Positions 43,604 to 53,842 of a stretch of 64,000 bases of DNA are shown piece after piece (positions within the stretch are counted from its first letter, which is position 1; the number at the start of each line of letters is the position of its first letter). The translations under genes were made by a program, and so were the position numbers. The DNA lies in contig NZ_JARGNB010000001.1 of the NCBI RefSeq assembly GCF_030167915.1, positions 1,488,001-1,552,000 of the forward strand, in the 5' to 3' direction. A model generated the notes under the pieces. It saw only the letters and a program-made list of their open reading frames with translations. It was not told the DNA's origin and did not search any database. This DNA comes from Aquabacterium humicola. GTDB lineage: Bacteria; Pseudomonadota; Gammaproteobacteria; Burkholderiales; Burkholderiaceae_C.

Positions 43604-44196
43604 CGGGAGATCAGCAGGCGAACGGTGCGCAGCAGCACGGCCAGGTCGGAGGCCAGCGTCGCGCGCGCAGCATACGCGGCCTGGCGCTTCAGCTTGTTCG
43701 GCAGGATGACCTCGACGTACTCGCGCTCCGGGTCGTCCGCGGCGGCCAGCAGCGCGGCTTCGTCCAGGTGCTCCAGCGACGCGGGATCGGTGATGCCGGG
43801 CCGCACCGCGAGCACCTGCGCGCGCAGCGGCTCCGGATAGTGCGCAACGTAGCGCGGCACCTCGGGCCGCGGGCCGACGAGGCTCATGTCGCCCTTCAGC
43901 ACGTCGATCAGCTGCGGCAGCTCGTCGAGGCGGTAGTGGCGCAGCAGGTGACCGAGGCGCGTGATGCGCTCGTCGCGGCCGACCGTCACCGCCGGCCCGC
44001 GTTCCGGCGCGTCGGCCACCATCGTGCGGAACTTGTGGATGCGGAACGGCCGGCCGTGGCGGCCGATGCGCTCCTGGCGGAAGAACACCGGGCCGCCGGA
44101 GTCGACGCGGATCGCCAGCGCCACCAGCAGCAGCAGCGGCGACAGCAGCAGCAGCGCGACGAGAGACACGATCAGGTCGAACAGGCGCTTGGCCAC
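43600..44196 (-). CDS. Small phosphoglycosyl transferase (PglC/WcaJ-type sugar transferase)
   Basis: A 198-aa enzyme from a GTG start. It has one re-entrant membrane helix (LIVSLVALLLLSPLLLLVALAI) and the catalytic core RIHKFRTM, LDELPQLIDVLKGDMSLVGPRPE, with the expected acidic residues. It is the short monotopic form, lacking the multi-helix N-terminal domain of WcaJ. It transfers a sugar-1-phosphate to undecaprenyl phosphate, starting the glycan chain. It lies between the DegT aminotransferase and the CapD-type dehydratase, so the first sugar is probably a 4-amino-4,6-dideoxy-GlcNAc derivative (inference). Confidence 0.92.
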   Translation of the reverse strand: MAKRLFDLIVSLVALLLLSPLLLLVALAIRVDSGGPVFFRQERIGRHGRPFRIHKFRTMVADAPERGPAVTVGRDERITRLGHLLRHYRLDELPQLIDVLKGDMSLVGPRPEVPRYVAHYPEPLRAQVLAVRPGITDPASLEHLDEAALLAAADDPEREYVEVILPNKLKRQAAYAARATLASDLAVLLRTVRLLISR

Positions 44197-44217
44197 GGCA
44201 GTTCGTCGCGCTCCGGC

Positions 44218-45393
44218 TCAGGCGCCGAGCACGGCGCGTACGCCGGCGATGACGCGCTCGACGTCGGCGTCACTCATGCGCGAGTAGATCGGCAGGCTGG
44301 CCATGCGCTCGTACGCGCGCTGGCTGTGGGGAAAGTCTTCCGCCTTCAGCGCGTAGCGGTCGCGCCAGTAGGGTTGCTGGTGCAGCGGGATGTAGTGCAC
44401 GCTGCAGCCGATGCCGAGCTCGAACAGCTTCTCGATGAAGCGCTCGCGCGAGAGGCCGGCGTCGTCGGCCAGCTGCACCGGATACAGGTGCCAGGCATGG
44501 CGCTCGCCGGCCGGTGCCATCGGCGCCGGCGTCAACGGCAGCGCCGCGAAGGCCTCGGCATAACGCTCGGCAATCGCCGCCCGGCGCTGCTGGAAGCGCT
44601 CGGCCTTCTTCAGCTGGTGGATGCCCAGCGCCGCGGCGATGTCGGTCAGGTTGTACTTGAAGCCCGGCGCGATGACCTCGTAGTACCAGCTCGGCACCGT
44701 GGCGGTGAAGCGGTCGAACGCATCGCGGCTCATGCCGTGCAGGCGCATCACCTTGGCGCGCTGCGCCAGCGCGGCATCGCGCGTCACCAGCATGCCGCCC
44801 TCGCCGGTGGTGATGGTCTTGTTGGCATAGAAGCTGAAGACCGTGGCGTCGCTGTCCAGCGTGCCGACCAGGCGGCCGGCGCTGGTGGTCGGCAGCGCAT
44901 GGGCGGCGTCCTCGACCACCTTCAGGCCATGCCGCCGCGCGATCGCCAGCAGCGCCGGCATGTCGGCCGCCAGGCCGCCGTAGTGCACCGGGATGATCGC
45001 CTTGGTCGCCGGCGTGATCGCGCGCTCCACCAAGGCCGGGTCGATGTTCAGCGTCGCCGGATCGATGTCGACCAGCTTCACGTCGGCGCCGAGGTAGCGC
45101 ACGACTTCCGCCGTGGCGGTGAAGGTGTGCGTCGTCGTGATCACTTCGTCGCCGGGGCCGATGCCCAGCGCCTCGAGCGCGAGGTGCAGACCGGCCGTCG
45201 CGGAGTTGACCGCGATGCAGTGCAGGGACGGCTCGCCGAGGAAGGCCGCGAAGTCGGCTTCGAAGCGCCTGGCCTTCGGCCCGGTCGTGACCCAGCCGGT
45301 CTTCAGTGTGTCGACGACCTCGGCGATCTCCTCGTCGCCGATCTCGGGCGCGGCAAACGGCAGGAAGGGCAGGAGCGGGGCGGCAGCGGTCAT
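44218..45393 (-). CDS. DegT/DnrJ/EryC1 sugar aminotransferase
   Basis: A 391-aa PLP-dependent aminotransferase. The N-terminal [13 protein letters not shown] is typical of the PglE-like branch that aminates 4-keto-6-deoxy-HexNAc. The PLP Lys is in [12 protein letters not shown], and [11 protein letters not shown] holds the cofactor-ring Asp. The start overlaps the methyltransferase stop (ATGA). It should use glutamate to aminate the product of the CapD-type dehydratase encoded two genes downstream. It differs from the second DegT enzyme of this cluster (50364-51476), which belongs to the Wbp uronic-acid branch. Confidence 0.92.
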   Translation of the reverse strand: MTAAAPLLPFLPFAAPEIGDEEIAEVVDTLKTGWVTTGPKARRFEADFAAFLGEPSLHCIAVNSATAGLHLALEALGIGPGDEVITTTHTFTATAEVVRYLGADVKLVDIDPATLNIDPALVERAITPATKAIIPVHYGGLAADMPALLAIARRHGLKVVEDAAHALPTTSAGRLVGTLDSDATVFSFYANKTITTGEGGMLVTRDAALAQRAKVMRLHGMSRDAFDRFTATVPSWYYEVIAPGFKYNLTDIAAALGIHQLKKAERFQQRRAAIAERYAEAFAALPLTPAPMAPAGERHAWHLYPVQLADDAGLSRERFIEKLFELGIGCSVHYIPLHQQPYWRDRYALKAEDFPHSQRAYERMASLPIYSRMSDADVERVIAGVRAVLGA

Positions 45394-46094
45394 GGAGCGG
45401 GTTTCTGAAGCCAAGCCAGCACGTGCGTGCGCAGCGGCGGCAGGGTGTTGAAGATCGGGTACAGGGCCGGGTGCACGCGGCACAGCAGGCGCGCCAGCGG
45501 CGGTGCCAGCGTGATGCGCTGGTGCCACAGCGTCGCACGCGGGAACAGCGCACGGATGCGCTTCAACGGCACGCCCCGCACATCCCGGTTGCGCGGATTG
45601 TCGACGGTGAAGTCGTACCACAGCACACCGCCGCCGGGCGCGACCCAGGTCCACATGCGCTCGGCCAGGCGCTGCTGGAAACCGTCGTCGAGCAGCGACG
45701 AGAAGACGGTGGACTGCAGGACCAGGTCGCGGCTCGACGGTTCGATGTCCAGCGTGCTGGCATCGCCCTGCCACAGCGGCACCGCGGCCGGCAGCACGCG
45801 CCTGGCCATCGCGAAGCGTTCGGGCAGCAGTTCGATGCCGGCCAGGTGCTCGGGCAGGAAGCCCAGGCGCAGCAGCTCCAGCAGATTGCCCCCCGCGCCG
45901 CAGCCGACCTCGATCGCCCGGCGCCGCGGCAGGTCGTGCCAGCCGAGCCGCGCGAAGAGCTTCAGCATGGCGCGCTGGCGCTCCTGCACCGTCTGCCAGA
46001 CGTCGGGCTGCAGCAGGCTATAGCGGTCGGGCGCGCCGCGGCGCGCGTAGCGCTCGGCGACCGCGCGCGACTCGTCCTCGTGCGGCATCGTCAT
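45390..46094 (-). CDS. SAM-dependent methyltransferase
   Basis: A 234-aa class I methyltransferase (ATG 46094, or 46088). The SAM motif is [11 protein letters not shown] near residue 63, followed by GIELLPER and the late motif [15 protein letters not shown]. It resembles sugar O-methyltransferases of polysaccharide clusters. It is overlapped at both ends (ATGA) by a GT4 glycosyltransferase and the DegT aminotransferase. The acceptor is unknown. Confidence 0.88.
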   Translation of the reverse strand: MTMPHEDESRAVAERYARRGAPDRYSLLQPDVWQTVQERQRAMLKLFARLGWHDLPRRRAIEVGCGAGGNLLELLRLGFLPEHLAGIELLPERFAMARRVLPAAVPLWQGDASTLDIEPSSRDLVLQSTVFSSLLDDGFQQRLAERMWTWVAPGGGVLWYDFTVDNPRNRDVRGVPLKRIRALFPRATLWHQRITLAPPLARLLCRVHPALYPIFNTLPPLRTHVLAWLQKPAP

Positions 46095-47308
46095 CGCGCG
46101 ACTGCCTGCAGGAAGCGCTCGGCCAGCACCGGGTAGGTGTGGTGCGCCATCACGAATGCGCGACCGCGTTCGCCCATCGCGCGGCGCTCGACGGGCGGCA
46201 CGGCCGCCAGGCGCTTCAGGCCGTCGGCCACCGCCTGCGCCGACTGCGGCGCGACCGTGAGGCCGCAGCCGCTCTCGGCGACCGGATCGTTGCCCGCCTC
46301 GACCGAATGCAGCACGGCGCATCCGGCCATCATGTAGTCCATCAGCTTGTTCGGCGCGATGCCGAAGCGGTAGATCGGCACGCGTTGCCAGCCGATGTAG
46401 GCGATGTCGATCAGCGCCAGGAAGCCGGGAATCTGCGCCTTCGGGATCGGCGGCAGCCACTGCACGTTGGCGATGCCTTCGTCGGCGATGCGCTGCGCGA
46501 GGCGCTCGCGCTCGAGGCCGTCGCCGACCATCACGATGGCGATCGGCTCGCCCTTCAACAGCTTCGCGGCGTCGAGCAGCACGTCCAGCGCGTTCGGCAG
46601 CCCCATCGAGCCGGCATAACCCACCACGGTGCGGCCGGCCGCGCGCTGCAACGCGATCGCCGCGGCGACGTCCTCGCGCAGCGGCGGCGGCGTGCCCTGC
46701 CACTCGTCGAGCGTGATGCCGTTCGGCACGATCGCCAGGCGCTTCAGGTCCAGTCCTCGCGAGGCCATGTAGTCGTGCACCACCGGCAGCATCGAAACGA
46801 CGCGGTCGGCACTCCGGTAGGCGCTTGACTCCGCGGCATGGCACAGCCGGATGAACGGATGGCCCGGCGACATCCCCGACAGCTCGATCGGCGACAGCGG
46901 CCACAGGTCGTGCACCTCGAACACCAGCACCGCACCGGCCAGCCGCGCGATGCGGCGCGCGACCCAGATGTCCATCGGGTAGGTGCTCGAGGCGATCACC
47001 ACGTCGGGCCGGAACCCGTCGACGATCGCGCGGGCGTCGCGCCACAGCGGCCACAGGAAGCGGGCGATGTTCCAGGCCCGGCCGAGGCCGTTGCCCTGGT
47101 ACGCCGGCGTGCGCAGCCAGCGGTAGTGGATGCCGTCGAGCAGTTGGTCGCCCGGCGCCGGCTGGCGCGAGCGCACGTGGCTGTGCGATGCGGCGACGAT
47201 CTGCACCGCATGCCCCTGTCGTACCCATTCGCGCGCGAGGTAGTACGGCCGGTACTCCATGCCCAGCGTCGGATGGCCGGCGTAGTGGTTGATGAGCAAT
47301 AACCTCAT
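46091..47308 (-). CDS. Glycosyltransferase family 4
   Basis: A 405-aa GT-B enzyme. The N-terminal half has LLLINHYAGHP and FEVHDLWPLSP (WbuB-like GT4 group). The C-terminal half has VVGYAGSMGLPNALD, IVMVGDGLERERL and the donor-site region FGIAPNKLMDYMMAGCAVL, which includes the conserved Pro-Asn-Lys and a following Glu in HSVEAGN. It adds a sugar from a nucleotide donor to the lipid-linked glycan on the cytoplasmic face. The start shares bases with the next GT4 stop (TGATG). Confidence 0.9.
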   Translation of the reverse strand: MRLLLINHYAGHPTLGMEYRPYYLAREWVRQGHAVQIVAASHSHVRSRQPAPGDQLLDGIHYRWLRTPAYQGNGLGRAWNIARFLWPLWRDARAIVDGFRPDVVIASSTYPMDIWVARRIARLAGAVLVFEVHDLWPLSPIELSGMSPGHPFIRLCHAAESSAYRSADRVVSMLPVVHDYMASRGLDLKRLAIVPNGITLDEWQGTPPPLREDVAAAIALQRAAGRTVVGYAGSMGLPNALDVLLDAAKLLKGEPIAIVMVGDGLERERLAQRIADEGIANVQWLPPIPKAQIPGFLALIDIAYIGWQRVPIYRFGIAPNKLMDYMMAGCAVLHSVEAGNDPVAESGCGLTVAPQSAQAVADGLKRLAAVPPVERRAMGERGRAFVMAHHTYPVLAERFLQAVAR

Positions 47309-48408
47309 CAGGCCACCGACCCGCGCGGGCGCCGCAGCCCATGGCCCGTGTGCAGCGCGTGCAGGCGCGCGACGAAGCGCTCGACCGCCGGCTCGAACAT
47401 CGCCTGGCGCGCGACCCAGCCGTGGTTGTCGTGCGCGATGCGGTCGGCGCGCACGGCCATCGCGTGCAGCTCGGCCGCATCGGGCAGGCGGCCGTCGCCG
47501 AGGATCAGGCCGTTCTCGCCGTCGTTGACCAGTTCGCGGTTGGCCGGCAGGTCCGACAGGATCGGCACGCAGCCGTGGGCCAGCGCCTCCAGCACCGAGA
47601 CCGACACCGAATCGGAGCGCGGCAGGCTGAAGTACCAGCGCGCCTGGGTGTACCACTGCGCCTGCGCGTCGGCCGAGAGGCGGCCGACGAAGCGCACGCG
47701 GTCGGCGATGGCCGAGTGCTTGACCCATTGCTCCAGCGCGGGGCGCAGCGAACCGTCGTTGGCCAGCACCAGCTCGGCATCGGGCCAGTCGCGCACGATC
47801 GCGCTGAAGGCGGCGAGCACGCGATCGGGCGCGTAGATCGGCTCGAGGCCGCGGTTGCCGAAGAACAGGCGCTCCTGCTTCATGCCGGGCGGCGGCGGCA
47901 GTGTCTCGAGGCCGAACGGAAAACTCATCACCTCGCGCGCGCCGAGCGCACGCATGCGCTCGGCCATGTGCAGCGAGTCGCTGGTGCACAGCGTGCACGC
48001 GCGCAGGACACGCCGGGTCAGCCAGCGCAGCACGACGCTTCGCTCGGGCGTCACCAGGATGTCCGAGCCCCAGGCCGAGCCGGCGATCTTTGCACGCAGG
48101 CCCCAGCCGCGCTTCGCGGCGACGGCCAGCGTGCCGTGGGAAGTCAGGTAGTGCGCATGCAGCCAGGCCGGATCGATCTCCTTCAGCCAGCGACCCAGCT
48201 TCGGCAGGCTGCGCAGCACCGCGGTATTGCCACCGGCGAAGTTCGGCCGCGTATTCAGCGCGAGGCGCCGTTCCGGCGGCAGCAGCTCGGCCAGCGCCGG
48301 CGCAAAGCCGCGCGACGACGCGGCATAGAGCTCCAGCCGCGGTTCGAGCGCACGCGCCCACTTGACGAGGTGCGGGCTTTCGCCGTCGCCGATGAGGACG
48401 AGCTTCAC
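47308..48408 (-). CDS. Glycosyltransferase family 4
   Basis: A 366-aa GT-B enzyme with a GTG start overlapping the acyltransferase stop (GTGA). N-terminal VKLVLIGDGESPHLVKWARAL resembles group 1 transferases that act on surface glycans; LHAHYLTSHG and GSAWGSDIL are acceptor-side motifs. The donor side has FFGNRGLEPIYAPD, RVRFVGRLS and the E-x7-E-like SVSVLEALAHGCVPILSDLPANREL. Product and linkage are unknown. With the other GT4 it gives two visible chain-building enzymes for this operon. Confidence 0.9.
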   Translation of the reverse strand: MKLVLIGDGESPHLVKWARALEPRLELYAASSRGFAPALAELLPPERRLALNTRPNFAGGNTAVLRSLPKLGRWLKEIDPAWLHAHYLTSHGTLAVAAKRGWGLRAKIAGSAWGSDILVTPERSVVLRWLTRRVLRACTLCTSDSLHMAERMRALGAREVMSFPFGLETLPPPPGMKQERLFFGNRGLEPIYAPDRVLAAFSAIVRDWPDAELVLANDGSLRPALEQWVKHSAIADRVRFVGRLSADAQAQWYTQARWYFSLPRSDSVSVSVLEALAHGCVPILSDLPANRELVNDGENGLILGDGRLPDAAELHAMAVRADRIAHDNHGWVARQAMFEPAVERFVARLHALHTGHGLRRPRGSVA

Positions 48409-49127
48409 GGCTGACCCTCTCCGTCGGACGACTTGCGCACCGACCGCCGAGAGAGGCGACGCCACCAAGCGGCCGCCGCGGAACCGGCTCTGCCGGGCCG
48501 CTGGGGGCGCTCCCTTGAGGGGGAAGCGCCGAAGGCGCTCCGGGGGTGGGACATTTCGCCTGCCCAGGCTTCGTAGTGCGGCAGCAGCTCGGGATGGCGC
48601 TCGAGCCAGCGCCGGTCGGCCGCGCGGGTATCACCGACCACCTGCGCCGGGTTGCCGGCAATGACCGCGAATTCGGGGAACTCGCCGCGCACCACGCTGC
48701 CCGCGCGCACCACGCAGCCGCGGCCCAGCCGCGTGCCGGCCTCGATCAGGCTGTGCGGGCCGATGAAGCACCAGGCGCCGATGACCACCGGCGCCTGCAC
48801 CCAGCCCGGCCGCTCGCCGGTCCATTCGACGAAACGCCGGCCGAGCAGGCGCTGCGCACGGTGCGAGCTGTGCGTGACGATGCTGGCATGGTGGGTGATC
48901 TGCACGCCCTCGCCGATCTCGATGCCGGCGCTGGCCTCGATGAAGTTGAACGGGCCGATGTAGACATGGTCGGCCAGCACCAGCCGGTCCTCGTGCTCGA
49001 TGCAGGTCGACGGTGCGATGCGGGTGTTCGGCAGCGCCCGGCCCTGCGAGGTCTCGCCGAAGACCATGCGGTGCCACAACCAGCGCGCGAGGCGGCGGCG
49101 CAGGCGGTTGAAGACCGCGCGCATCAT
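48405..49127 (-). CDS. Left-handed beta-helix acyltransferase with REP-derived C-terminus
   Basis: A 240-aa hexapeptide-repeat acyltransferase (WcaF/LbH class). The beta-helix core (residues ~35-170) has DHVYIGPFNFIEASAGIEIGEG, ITHHASIVTHSSH and VIGAWCFIGPHSLIEAG, with His in position for acetyl-CoA catalysis. From about residue 191 the sequence becomes a basic, Arg/Ser-rich tail unlike the family. That part of the gene is a REP-like palindromic element common in Burkholderiales, which appears to have replaced or extended the original end and supplied the stop that overlaps the next gene. It probably O-acetylates a sugar. The start overlaps the flippase stop (ATGA). Confidence 0.85.
   Translation of the reverse strand: MMRAVFNRLRRRLARWLWHRMVFGETSQGRALPNTRIAPSTCIEHEDRLVLADHVYIGPFNFIEASAGIEIGEGVQITHHASIVTHSSHRAQRLLGRRFVEWTGERPGWVQAPVVIGAWCFIGPHSLIEAGTRLGRGCVVRAGSVVRGEFPEFAVIAGNPAQVVGDTRAADRRWLERHPELLPHYEAWAGEMSHPRSAFGASPSRERPQRPGRAGSAAAAWWRRLSRRSVRKSSDGEGQP
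48430..48556. repeat. REP-like palindromic element inside the acyltransferase gene
   Basis: This stretch holds the GAGGGGGAAGCGCCGAAGGC type of sequence seen many times per genome in Burkholderiales. Its core is a perfect hairpin AGCGCC-GAA-GGCGCT (48525-48539), with a further pair AGCGGCC/GGGCCGCT to its left. Such elements are normally intergenic; here it is translated. The boundaries are approximate. Confidence 0.6.
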
Positions 49128-50356
49128 GCGCCCGCCTCCGGTGCCACCGGCGCCACCGGCCAGGTCGCGAGCTTGAAGAAGTACCAGCCGAAGTACGCGG
49201 CCGTGGCGATCGAAACCGCCCAGCCCGCGGCGGCCAGGCTGCCGAGCTGCAGCCCCAGCGCCAGCGCCGCGAGGAAGGCGCCCTGCCCGATCAGCGCCAG
49301 CTTCAGCGCCCAGGCCTGCGCGCCCCAGGCCATCGTGACCACCGCCAGCGGCGAGGCGACGAAGTGCACGCCGATGTACAGCGCCAGCGCGCGCGCCAGC
49401 TCGCCGGCCTCGCGCCAGCGTTCGCCGAAGGCCCACGCGAAGAGGTCGGGGCCGAAAATCCACAGCAGCAACACCAGCGGCGCGGCGATCGCCGCCAGCG
49501 CCAGCATCGCGCGGCGCACGGTGTGGCGCGCTTCGGCGGTGATGCCCCCCGCCGAAGCGAGCCGCGGGTACAGCGCTTGCGACAGCGCGCCGCCGACCAG
49601 CGTCGCCGGCGCCTTCAGGTAACGCAGCGCCAGGCCCCAGGCCCCCCCGGCGGCGGCGCCCAGTTGCGCGGTGATCAGCGCCATCGTCAGCGTGTCCTGC
49701 AGCGCGCCGAGAAAGGCATGCGGCGTATTCAGCAGCGGGAACTCGCGGTGGCGCCGCGCAGCGGCCTTCAGCTCGTCGGCCGAACCGGTCGACGCGCCGC
49801 GGCCGAGCGGCAGCCGCAGCAGCGCGAGTGCCGCCAGTGCGGCGGCGATCGGCGCCGCGATCAGGCCGTGCACGCCACCCTGCGCGACACCCGCGGCGAC
49901 CTGCGCCGCCGCGCCGCCGCCATGCTGCAGCACGCGCGCGCCGGCCAGCGCCCGGAAGCGCTGCCCGCGCGTGGCCCACAGCGTCGCCAGCGACAGCGCG
50001 CCCAGCACCGCCACCGACAGCGGCAGCCACAGCGGCCAGCTCGCCGCACCCATCCAGGCCCACAGCGCGGCGCCGAGCGCGCACAGCACCGTCGCGCCGG
50101 CCAGCAGCACCAGCCCGAGGCGCCGCAGCGCATCGGCTTCGCGCGCATCGGCCGCCAGCGGCAGCGCGAACTCGTAGCGCGCGCAGGCCACCACCGCGAT
50201 GTTGGCAGCGACCGCGGCGAACAGGTGGTAGATGCCGAACTCCTGCGGGCTGTACAGCCGTGCGAGCCACGGCCCCAGCAGCAGCGGCAGCGCCTGCGCG
50301 AGCGCGCCGCCGGTCAGCAGCGTCAGGGTCGCACGCAGCAGGCCGGCCGCAGCCAT
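49124..50356 (-). CDS. Oligosaccharide flippase (Wzx/MATE-like)
   Basis: A 410-aa membrane protein with about 11-12 hydrophobic helices, typical length for Wzx-family flippases. LYSPQEFGIYHLFAAVAANIAVVACARYE near the N-terminus is the family's usual second-helix motif. It should move an undecaprenyl-linked repeat unit to the periplasmic face. No Wzy polymerase or Wzz is present in the window, so the rest of the assembly machinery is elsewhere. The start is seven bases after the WbpE-type gene. Confidence 0.88.
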   Translation of the reverse strand: MAAAGLLRATLTLLTGGALAQALPLLLGPWLARLYSPQEFGIYHLFAAVAANIAVVACARYEFALPLAADAREADALRRLGLVLLAGATVLCALGAALWAWMGAASWPLWLPLSVAVLGALSLATLWATRGQRFRALAGARVLQHGGGAAAQVAAGVAQGGVHGLIAAPIAAALAALALLRLPLGRGASTGSADELKAAARRHREFPLLNTPHAFLGALQDTLTMALITAQLGAAAGGAWGLALRYLKAPATLVGGALSQALYPRLASAGGITAEARHTVRRAMLALAAIAAPLVLLLWIFGPDLFAWAFGERWREAGELARALALYIGVHFVASPLAVVTMAWGAQAWALKLALIGQGAFLAALALGLQLGSLAAAGWAVSIATAAYFGWYFFKLATWPVAPVAPEAGA

Positions 50357-50363
50357 CGGGTGG

Positions 50364-51476
50364 TCAGGCGGTGGCAGAAGAGGTCAGCGCAGCCGCCAGC
50401 GCGTCGACGATGCGGTCCTGGTCGGCCTCGCTCAGGTCCGCGCTCATCGGCAGGCTCAGCACCCGCTGCGCCGCGCGCACGCTGTGCGGGCAGGATGCCG
50501 GGTCCTGGCCCGCGGCATAGGCCGGCTGGTGGTGCAGCGGCTTCGGGTAGTGCACGGCGGTCGGAATGCCGGCCGCCTGCAGCGCCTGCTGCACGCGCGG
50601 CCGCTCGTCGACCAGCACCGTGTACTGCGCCCACACGCAGTCGCGGTCCGCCCGCACCGCCAGGCGCTGCAGCGGCAGGCCGCGCTGATCGATGAGCCGC
50701 GCATAACGGTCGCCGAGCGCCAGCCGGCGCTGGATCTCCCACTCGAAGCGCTCGAGCTTGGCCAGCACGATTGCGCACTGCAGCGTGTCCATGCGCCCGC
50801 CGACCCCCAGCCGCGTGTGGTGGTAGCGGCCACTCTGGCCGTGCACGCGGATCTCGCGGCAGACCTGGGCCAGCCGGTCGTCGCTGGTGAACAGCGCGCC
50901 GCCGTCGCCGTAGCAGCCGAGCGGCTTGCTCGGGAAGAAGCTGGTCGCGCCGAAGGTCGACAGGTTGCAGCTCTTGCGGCCCTGGTAGCTGGCGCCGAAG
51001 CTCTGCGCGGCATCCTCGATCACGGCCAGGCCATGGGCGTCGGCGACGGCGTTGATCTCCGCCATGTCGGCCACCTGGCCGTACAGGCTGACCGGCATGA
51101 TCGCCCGCGTGCGCGGCGTGATCGCCGCCTCGATCAGGCGCGCATCGATGTTGCAGGTGTCGGGCTCGATGTCGACGAAGACCGGCTTCGCGCCGGCCAG
51201 CACGATCATCTCGGCGGTGGCGGCGAAGGTGAACGGCGTCGTGATCACCTCGTCGCCGGGGCGGATGTCCAGCGCCATCAGCGCGATCAGCAGCGCCTCG
51301 GTGCCGCTGGCCACCGCGATGCAGTGCTTGGCGCCGGTGAGCCGGGCGAGCGCCGCCTCCATCTCGGCGACCTCGGGGCCCATGATGTACTGGCCGTGGT
51401 CGAGCACACGCTGGATGCGTGCGTCGATGCCGGCCTTCAGGGCCGCGTACTGCGATTTCAGGTCGATGAACTGCAT
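50364..51476 (-). CDS. wbpE: UDP-3-keto-GlcNAcA aminotransferase, WbpE type
   Basis: A 370-aa DegT-family PLP enzyme. PLP Lys in [15 protein letters not shown], cofactor Asp in [17 protein letters not shown], and [14 protein letters not shown] at the start match the WbpE/WlbC group. In the Wbp pathway it adds the 3-amino group to UDP-2-acetamido-3-keto-glucuronate made by WbpB. The assignment is supported by the WbpD- and WbpB-type genes directly upstream (19-bp overlap with wbpD). WbpA and WbpI are not in the window. Confidence 0.9.
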   Translation of the reverse strand: MQFIDLKSQYAALKAGIDARIQRVLDHGQYIMGPEVAEMEAALARLTGAKHCIAVASGTEALLIALMALDIRPGDEVITTPFTFAATAEMIVLAGAKPVFVDIEPDTCNIDARLIEAAITPRTRAIMPVSLYGQVADMAEINAVADAHGLAVIEDAAQSFGASYQGRKSCNLSTFGATSFFPSKPLGCYGDGGALFTSDDRLAQVCREIRVHGQSGRYHHTRLGVGGRMDTLQCAIVLAKLERFEWEIQRRLALGDRYARLIDQRGLPLQRLAVRADRDCVWAQYTVLVDERPRVQQALQAAGIPTAVHYPKPLHHQPAYAAGQDPASCPHSVRAAQRVLSLPMSADLSEADQDRIVDALAAALTSSATA

Positions 51477-52063
51477 GGCGTGAGGGTGTCGCCGTCGAGG
51501 CGGTAGCGTTCGCCGGTGGCGGGACAGGCGGCTTCGCCCGAGCCTCCGTTCGGCAGGGAAGCCGGCAGGTCGAGGCGTTCGCCGTGGCGGCTCATCCAGC
51601 CGATGCGCCTGGCCGGCACGCCGACCATCAGCGCGAAAGCCGGCACGTCGCGGCTGACCACCGCGCCGGCGCCGACGAAGGCGTGTTCGCCGATGGTGGT
51701 GCCGCAGACGATGGTGCAGTTGGCGCCCAGCGTCGCGCCGCGCCTGACCAGCGTGCGGCGGTATTCGTTCTTGCGCGGCACCGCCGAACGCGGGTTGAAG
51801 ACGTTGGTGAACACCATGCTCGGGCCGCAGAACACGTCGTCCTCGAGCGTCACCGCGTCGTAGACCGAGACATTGTTCTGCACCTTGACGTTGTCGCCGA
51901 TGGACACGTCGTTGCCGACGTAGACACCCTGTCCGAACGAGCAGTCGCGGCCGATGCGCGCGCCCGCGCTGATGTGCGTGAAGTGCCAGACCCGGCAGCC
52001 GTCGCCGAGCTGCGCGCCGTCGTCGACGATCGCGCTGGGATGCACGCTCACATTGGACGGCAT
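51458..52063 (-). CDS. wbpD: UDP-2-acetamido-3-amino-glucuronate N-acetyltransferase, WbpD type
   Basis: A 201-aa left-handed beta-helix acetyltransferase. Hexapeptide repeats run from [16 protein letters not shown] to [20 protein letters not shown], with the family insert [20 protein letters not shown]. The C-terminal [15 protein letters not shown] tail is also seen in WbpD/WlbB proteins. It acetylates the 3-amino group introduced by WbpE, giving UDP-GlcNAc3NAcA. The start ATG shares a base with the WbpB stop (TGATG). Confidence 0.9.
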   Translation of the reverse strand: MPSNVSVHPSAIVDDGAQLGDGCRVWHFTHISAGARIGRDCSFGQGVYVGNDVSIGDNVKVQNNVSVYDAVTLEDDVFCGPSMVFTNVFNPRSAVPRKNEYRRTLVRRGATLGANCTIVCGTTIGEHAFVGAGAVVSRDVPAFALMVGVPARRIGWMSRHGERLDLPASLPNGGSGEAACPATGERYRLDGDTLTPCSSST

Positions 52064-53124
52064 CAATACTCCAGGGGAAGGTTGATGCGCTTGCCGTCGC
52101 GTGCCGAGCGGTACATCGCGATCAGCAGCTCCAGCGACTTCAGGCCCTCGCGGCCATCGGTCTCGGGCTCGGCCTCGCCGCGCAAGGTGGCGATCACGTT
52201 GTCGTAGTACAGCGGGTGACCGAAGCCGTAGACCGAGGTCGTCTGGTAGCTCGCGTCGTCCAGGTGCGCATCCATCTCGTGCGGTTCGGCGAACTCCCAG
52301 TGCTCGATCGAGTTCACCGCGACTCCGCCGATGCGCACTGTGCCGTGTTCGCCGAGCACGGTGATCGAGCCCTCGAAGTTCTTCGGGTGCGCGAGCATCG
52401 TCACGTTGACCGAGCCCATCGCGCCATTGCGCCACTTCAGCGCCGCGACGCCGGTGTCCTCGACCTCGATGTTGCGCGCCAGCGTGCCGGTGTAGGCCAT
52501 CACGCTCTCGACCGGTCCGATCAGCCAGTCGAGCAGGTCGACGTAGTGGCTGGCCTGGTTCATGAACGCACCGCCGTCGAATTCCCAGGTGCCGCGCCAC
52601 GCCGCGGAGTCGTAGTAGCTCTGCGGCCGCGACCAGAACACGTTGACCGTGACCATGTAGATGCGGCCGAAGCGCCCGAGCTTCAGCGCCTCGCGCAGCA
52701 GCTGCAGCGTGCGGTTGCGGCGGTTCTGCTTGACGACGAACAGGCGCACCCCCGCCTCGTCGCAGGCCTTGACCATCGCCAGGCCGTCGGCCCAGCGCGT
52801 GGCCATCGGCTTCTCGGTCATCACGTGGCGGCGCGCGGCGGCCGCGTCGATGGCCTGCTGCGGATGCAGACCGCTGGGCGTGGTCAGCACCACGCAGTCG
52901 GCATCGCTGCCGGCCAGCATCGCCGGGTAGCTCGCGAAGGGCTTCGCGCCGGTGCGTTCGGCCGCGGCAAAGAGCGCGCCGGGGTCGGTGTCGCAGACGG
53001 CGACCAGCTCGGCGCGCTCGGCATGGCGCTCGATCGCGGCCATGTGGTTGGCGGCGATGCGGCCGCAGCCGGCCAGCGCGAAGCGGACCTTGCGATCGGT
53101 GACGGGAAGCGGGGGCGAATGCAT
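52063..53124 (-). CDS. wbpB: Gfo/Idh/MocA dehydrogenase, WbpB type
   Basis: A 353-aa NAD-dependent oxidoreductase. The Rossmann motif is [12 protein letters not shown] near residue 17; the catalytic Lys lies in [11 protein letters not shown]; and [20 protein letters not shown] holds the substrate-site His. It matches WbpB/WlbA, which oxidises C3 of UDP-GlcNAcA, with WbpE and WbpD acting next. The three genes are consecutive. After this gene there are 48 bases to the Uma2-type gene upstream, so the operon may start here or with that gene. Confidence 0.9.
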   Translation of the reverse strand: MHSPPLPVTDRKVRFALAGCGRIAANHMAAIERHAERAELVAVCDTDPGALFAAAERTGAKPFASYPAMLAGSDADCVVLTTPSGLHPQQAIDAAAARRHVMTEKPMATRWADGLAMVKACDEAGVRLFVVKQNRRNRTLQLLREALKLGRFGRIYMVTVNVFWSRPQSYYDSAAWRGTWEFDGGAFMNQASHYVDLLDWLIGPVESVMAYTGTLARNIEVEDTGVAALKWRNGAMGSVNVTMLAHPKNFEGSITVLGEHGTVRIGGVAVNSIEHWEFAEPHEMDAHLDDASYQTTSVYGFGHPLYYDNVIATLRGEAEPETDGREGLKSLELLIAMYRSARDGKRINLPLEY

Positions 53125-53172
53125 CTGCGGGCGGCGCGCGGCGAGCCGCGGATTATCCGCCAGCGGGCCGCG

Positions 53173-53745
53173 TCAACCGGACGCGCTGCCGGCGGGGTCG
53201 ACGCCGGCGAAGACCTCGGCGAGCGGCACGCTGCAGTCGATGCTGACCGCGCGCATCGCCTCGTCGCCGCTCATGTCGACGAAGAGCCATTGGTTGTCGG
53301 CGGTGCGGCGGAAGGCCTCGACGCGGCGCGTCTCCGGGTCGACCAGCACGTACTCCTGCAACGACGCGACGCGGCGGTACAGCGCGAACTTCTGGCTGCG
53401 GTCGTAGGCCTGGGTGCTCGGGGAGAGCACCTCGATCACCAGGCTGGGCGCGCGGAAGATCTGGTCCGTGGCGAGGTCGGCCTTGTCGCAGGTGACGAAG
53501 ACGTCGGGGTAGAGGATGGTGTCGTCGGCGATCTGCAGCTTCATCGAATCGGCGAACACCTGGCACGGCGAACCATCCAGGTGATTCATCAGCTGGCGCG
53601 CCAGGTTCAAGATGACCCGGCCATGACTGCGCCGCCCGCCCACCATCGCGAACACGTCGCCACGATGGAACTCGTGCTTCTCGGGCTGCGCGTTCTCCCA
53701 AGCCAGGAAGTCGGCCAGCGTCAGTTTCTGCAGCGCAACACCCAT
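53173..53745 (-). CDS. Uma2 family (DUF820) PD-(D/E)XK nuclease-like protein
   Basis: A 190-aa protein; the ATG at 53745 has GGAGGT eight bases upstream. It has the Uma2 layout: [28 protein letters not shown] at the start, then the putative metal site [10 protein letters not shown] and VIEVLSPST (the Asp and Glu of a PD-(D/E)XK fold), with a Lys in [10 protein letters not shown] and [10 protein letters not shown]. The family is abundant in cyanobacteria and scattered elsewhere; its biological role is unsettled. It is divergent from lysS and upstream of the Wbp operon, probably unrelated to sugar synthesis. Confidence 0.88.
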   Translation of the reverse strand: MGVALQKLTLADFLAWENAQPEKHEFHRGDVFAMVGGRRSHGRVILNLARQLMNHLDGSPCQVFADSMKLQIADDTILYPDVFVTCDKADLATDQIFRAPSLVIEVLSPSTQAYDRSQKFALYRRVASLQEYVLVDPETRRVEAFRRTADNQWLFVDMSGDEAMRAVSIDCSVPLAEVFAGVDPAGSASG

Positions 53746-53842
53746 GACGGACACCTCCAGCGTCATTGTGAACGAAGCCGCCAACCGCCTGCCTACAATT
53801 CGCGGTTTCCCCAAGACGCCCCGAGCCGCAACGAGCCGCGCC

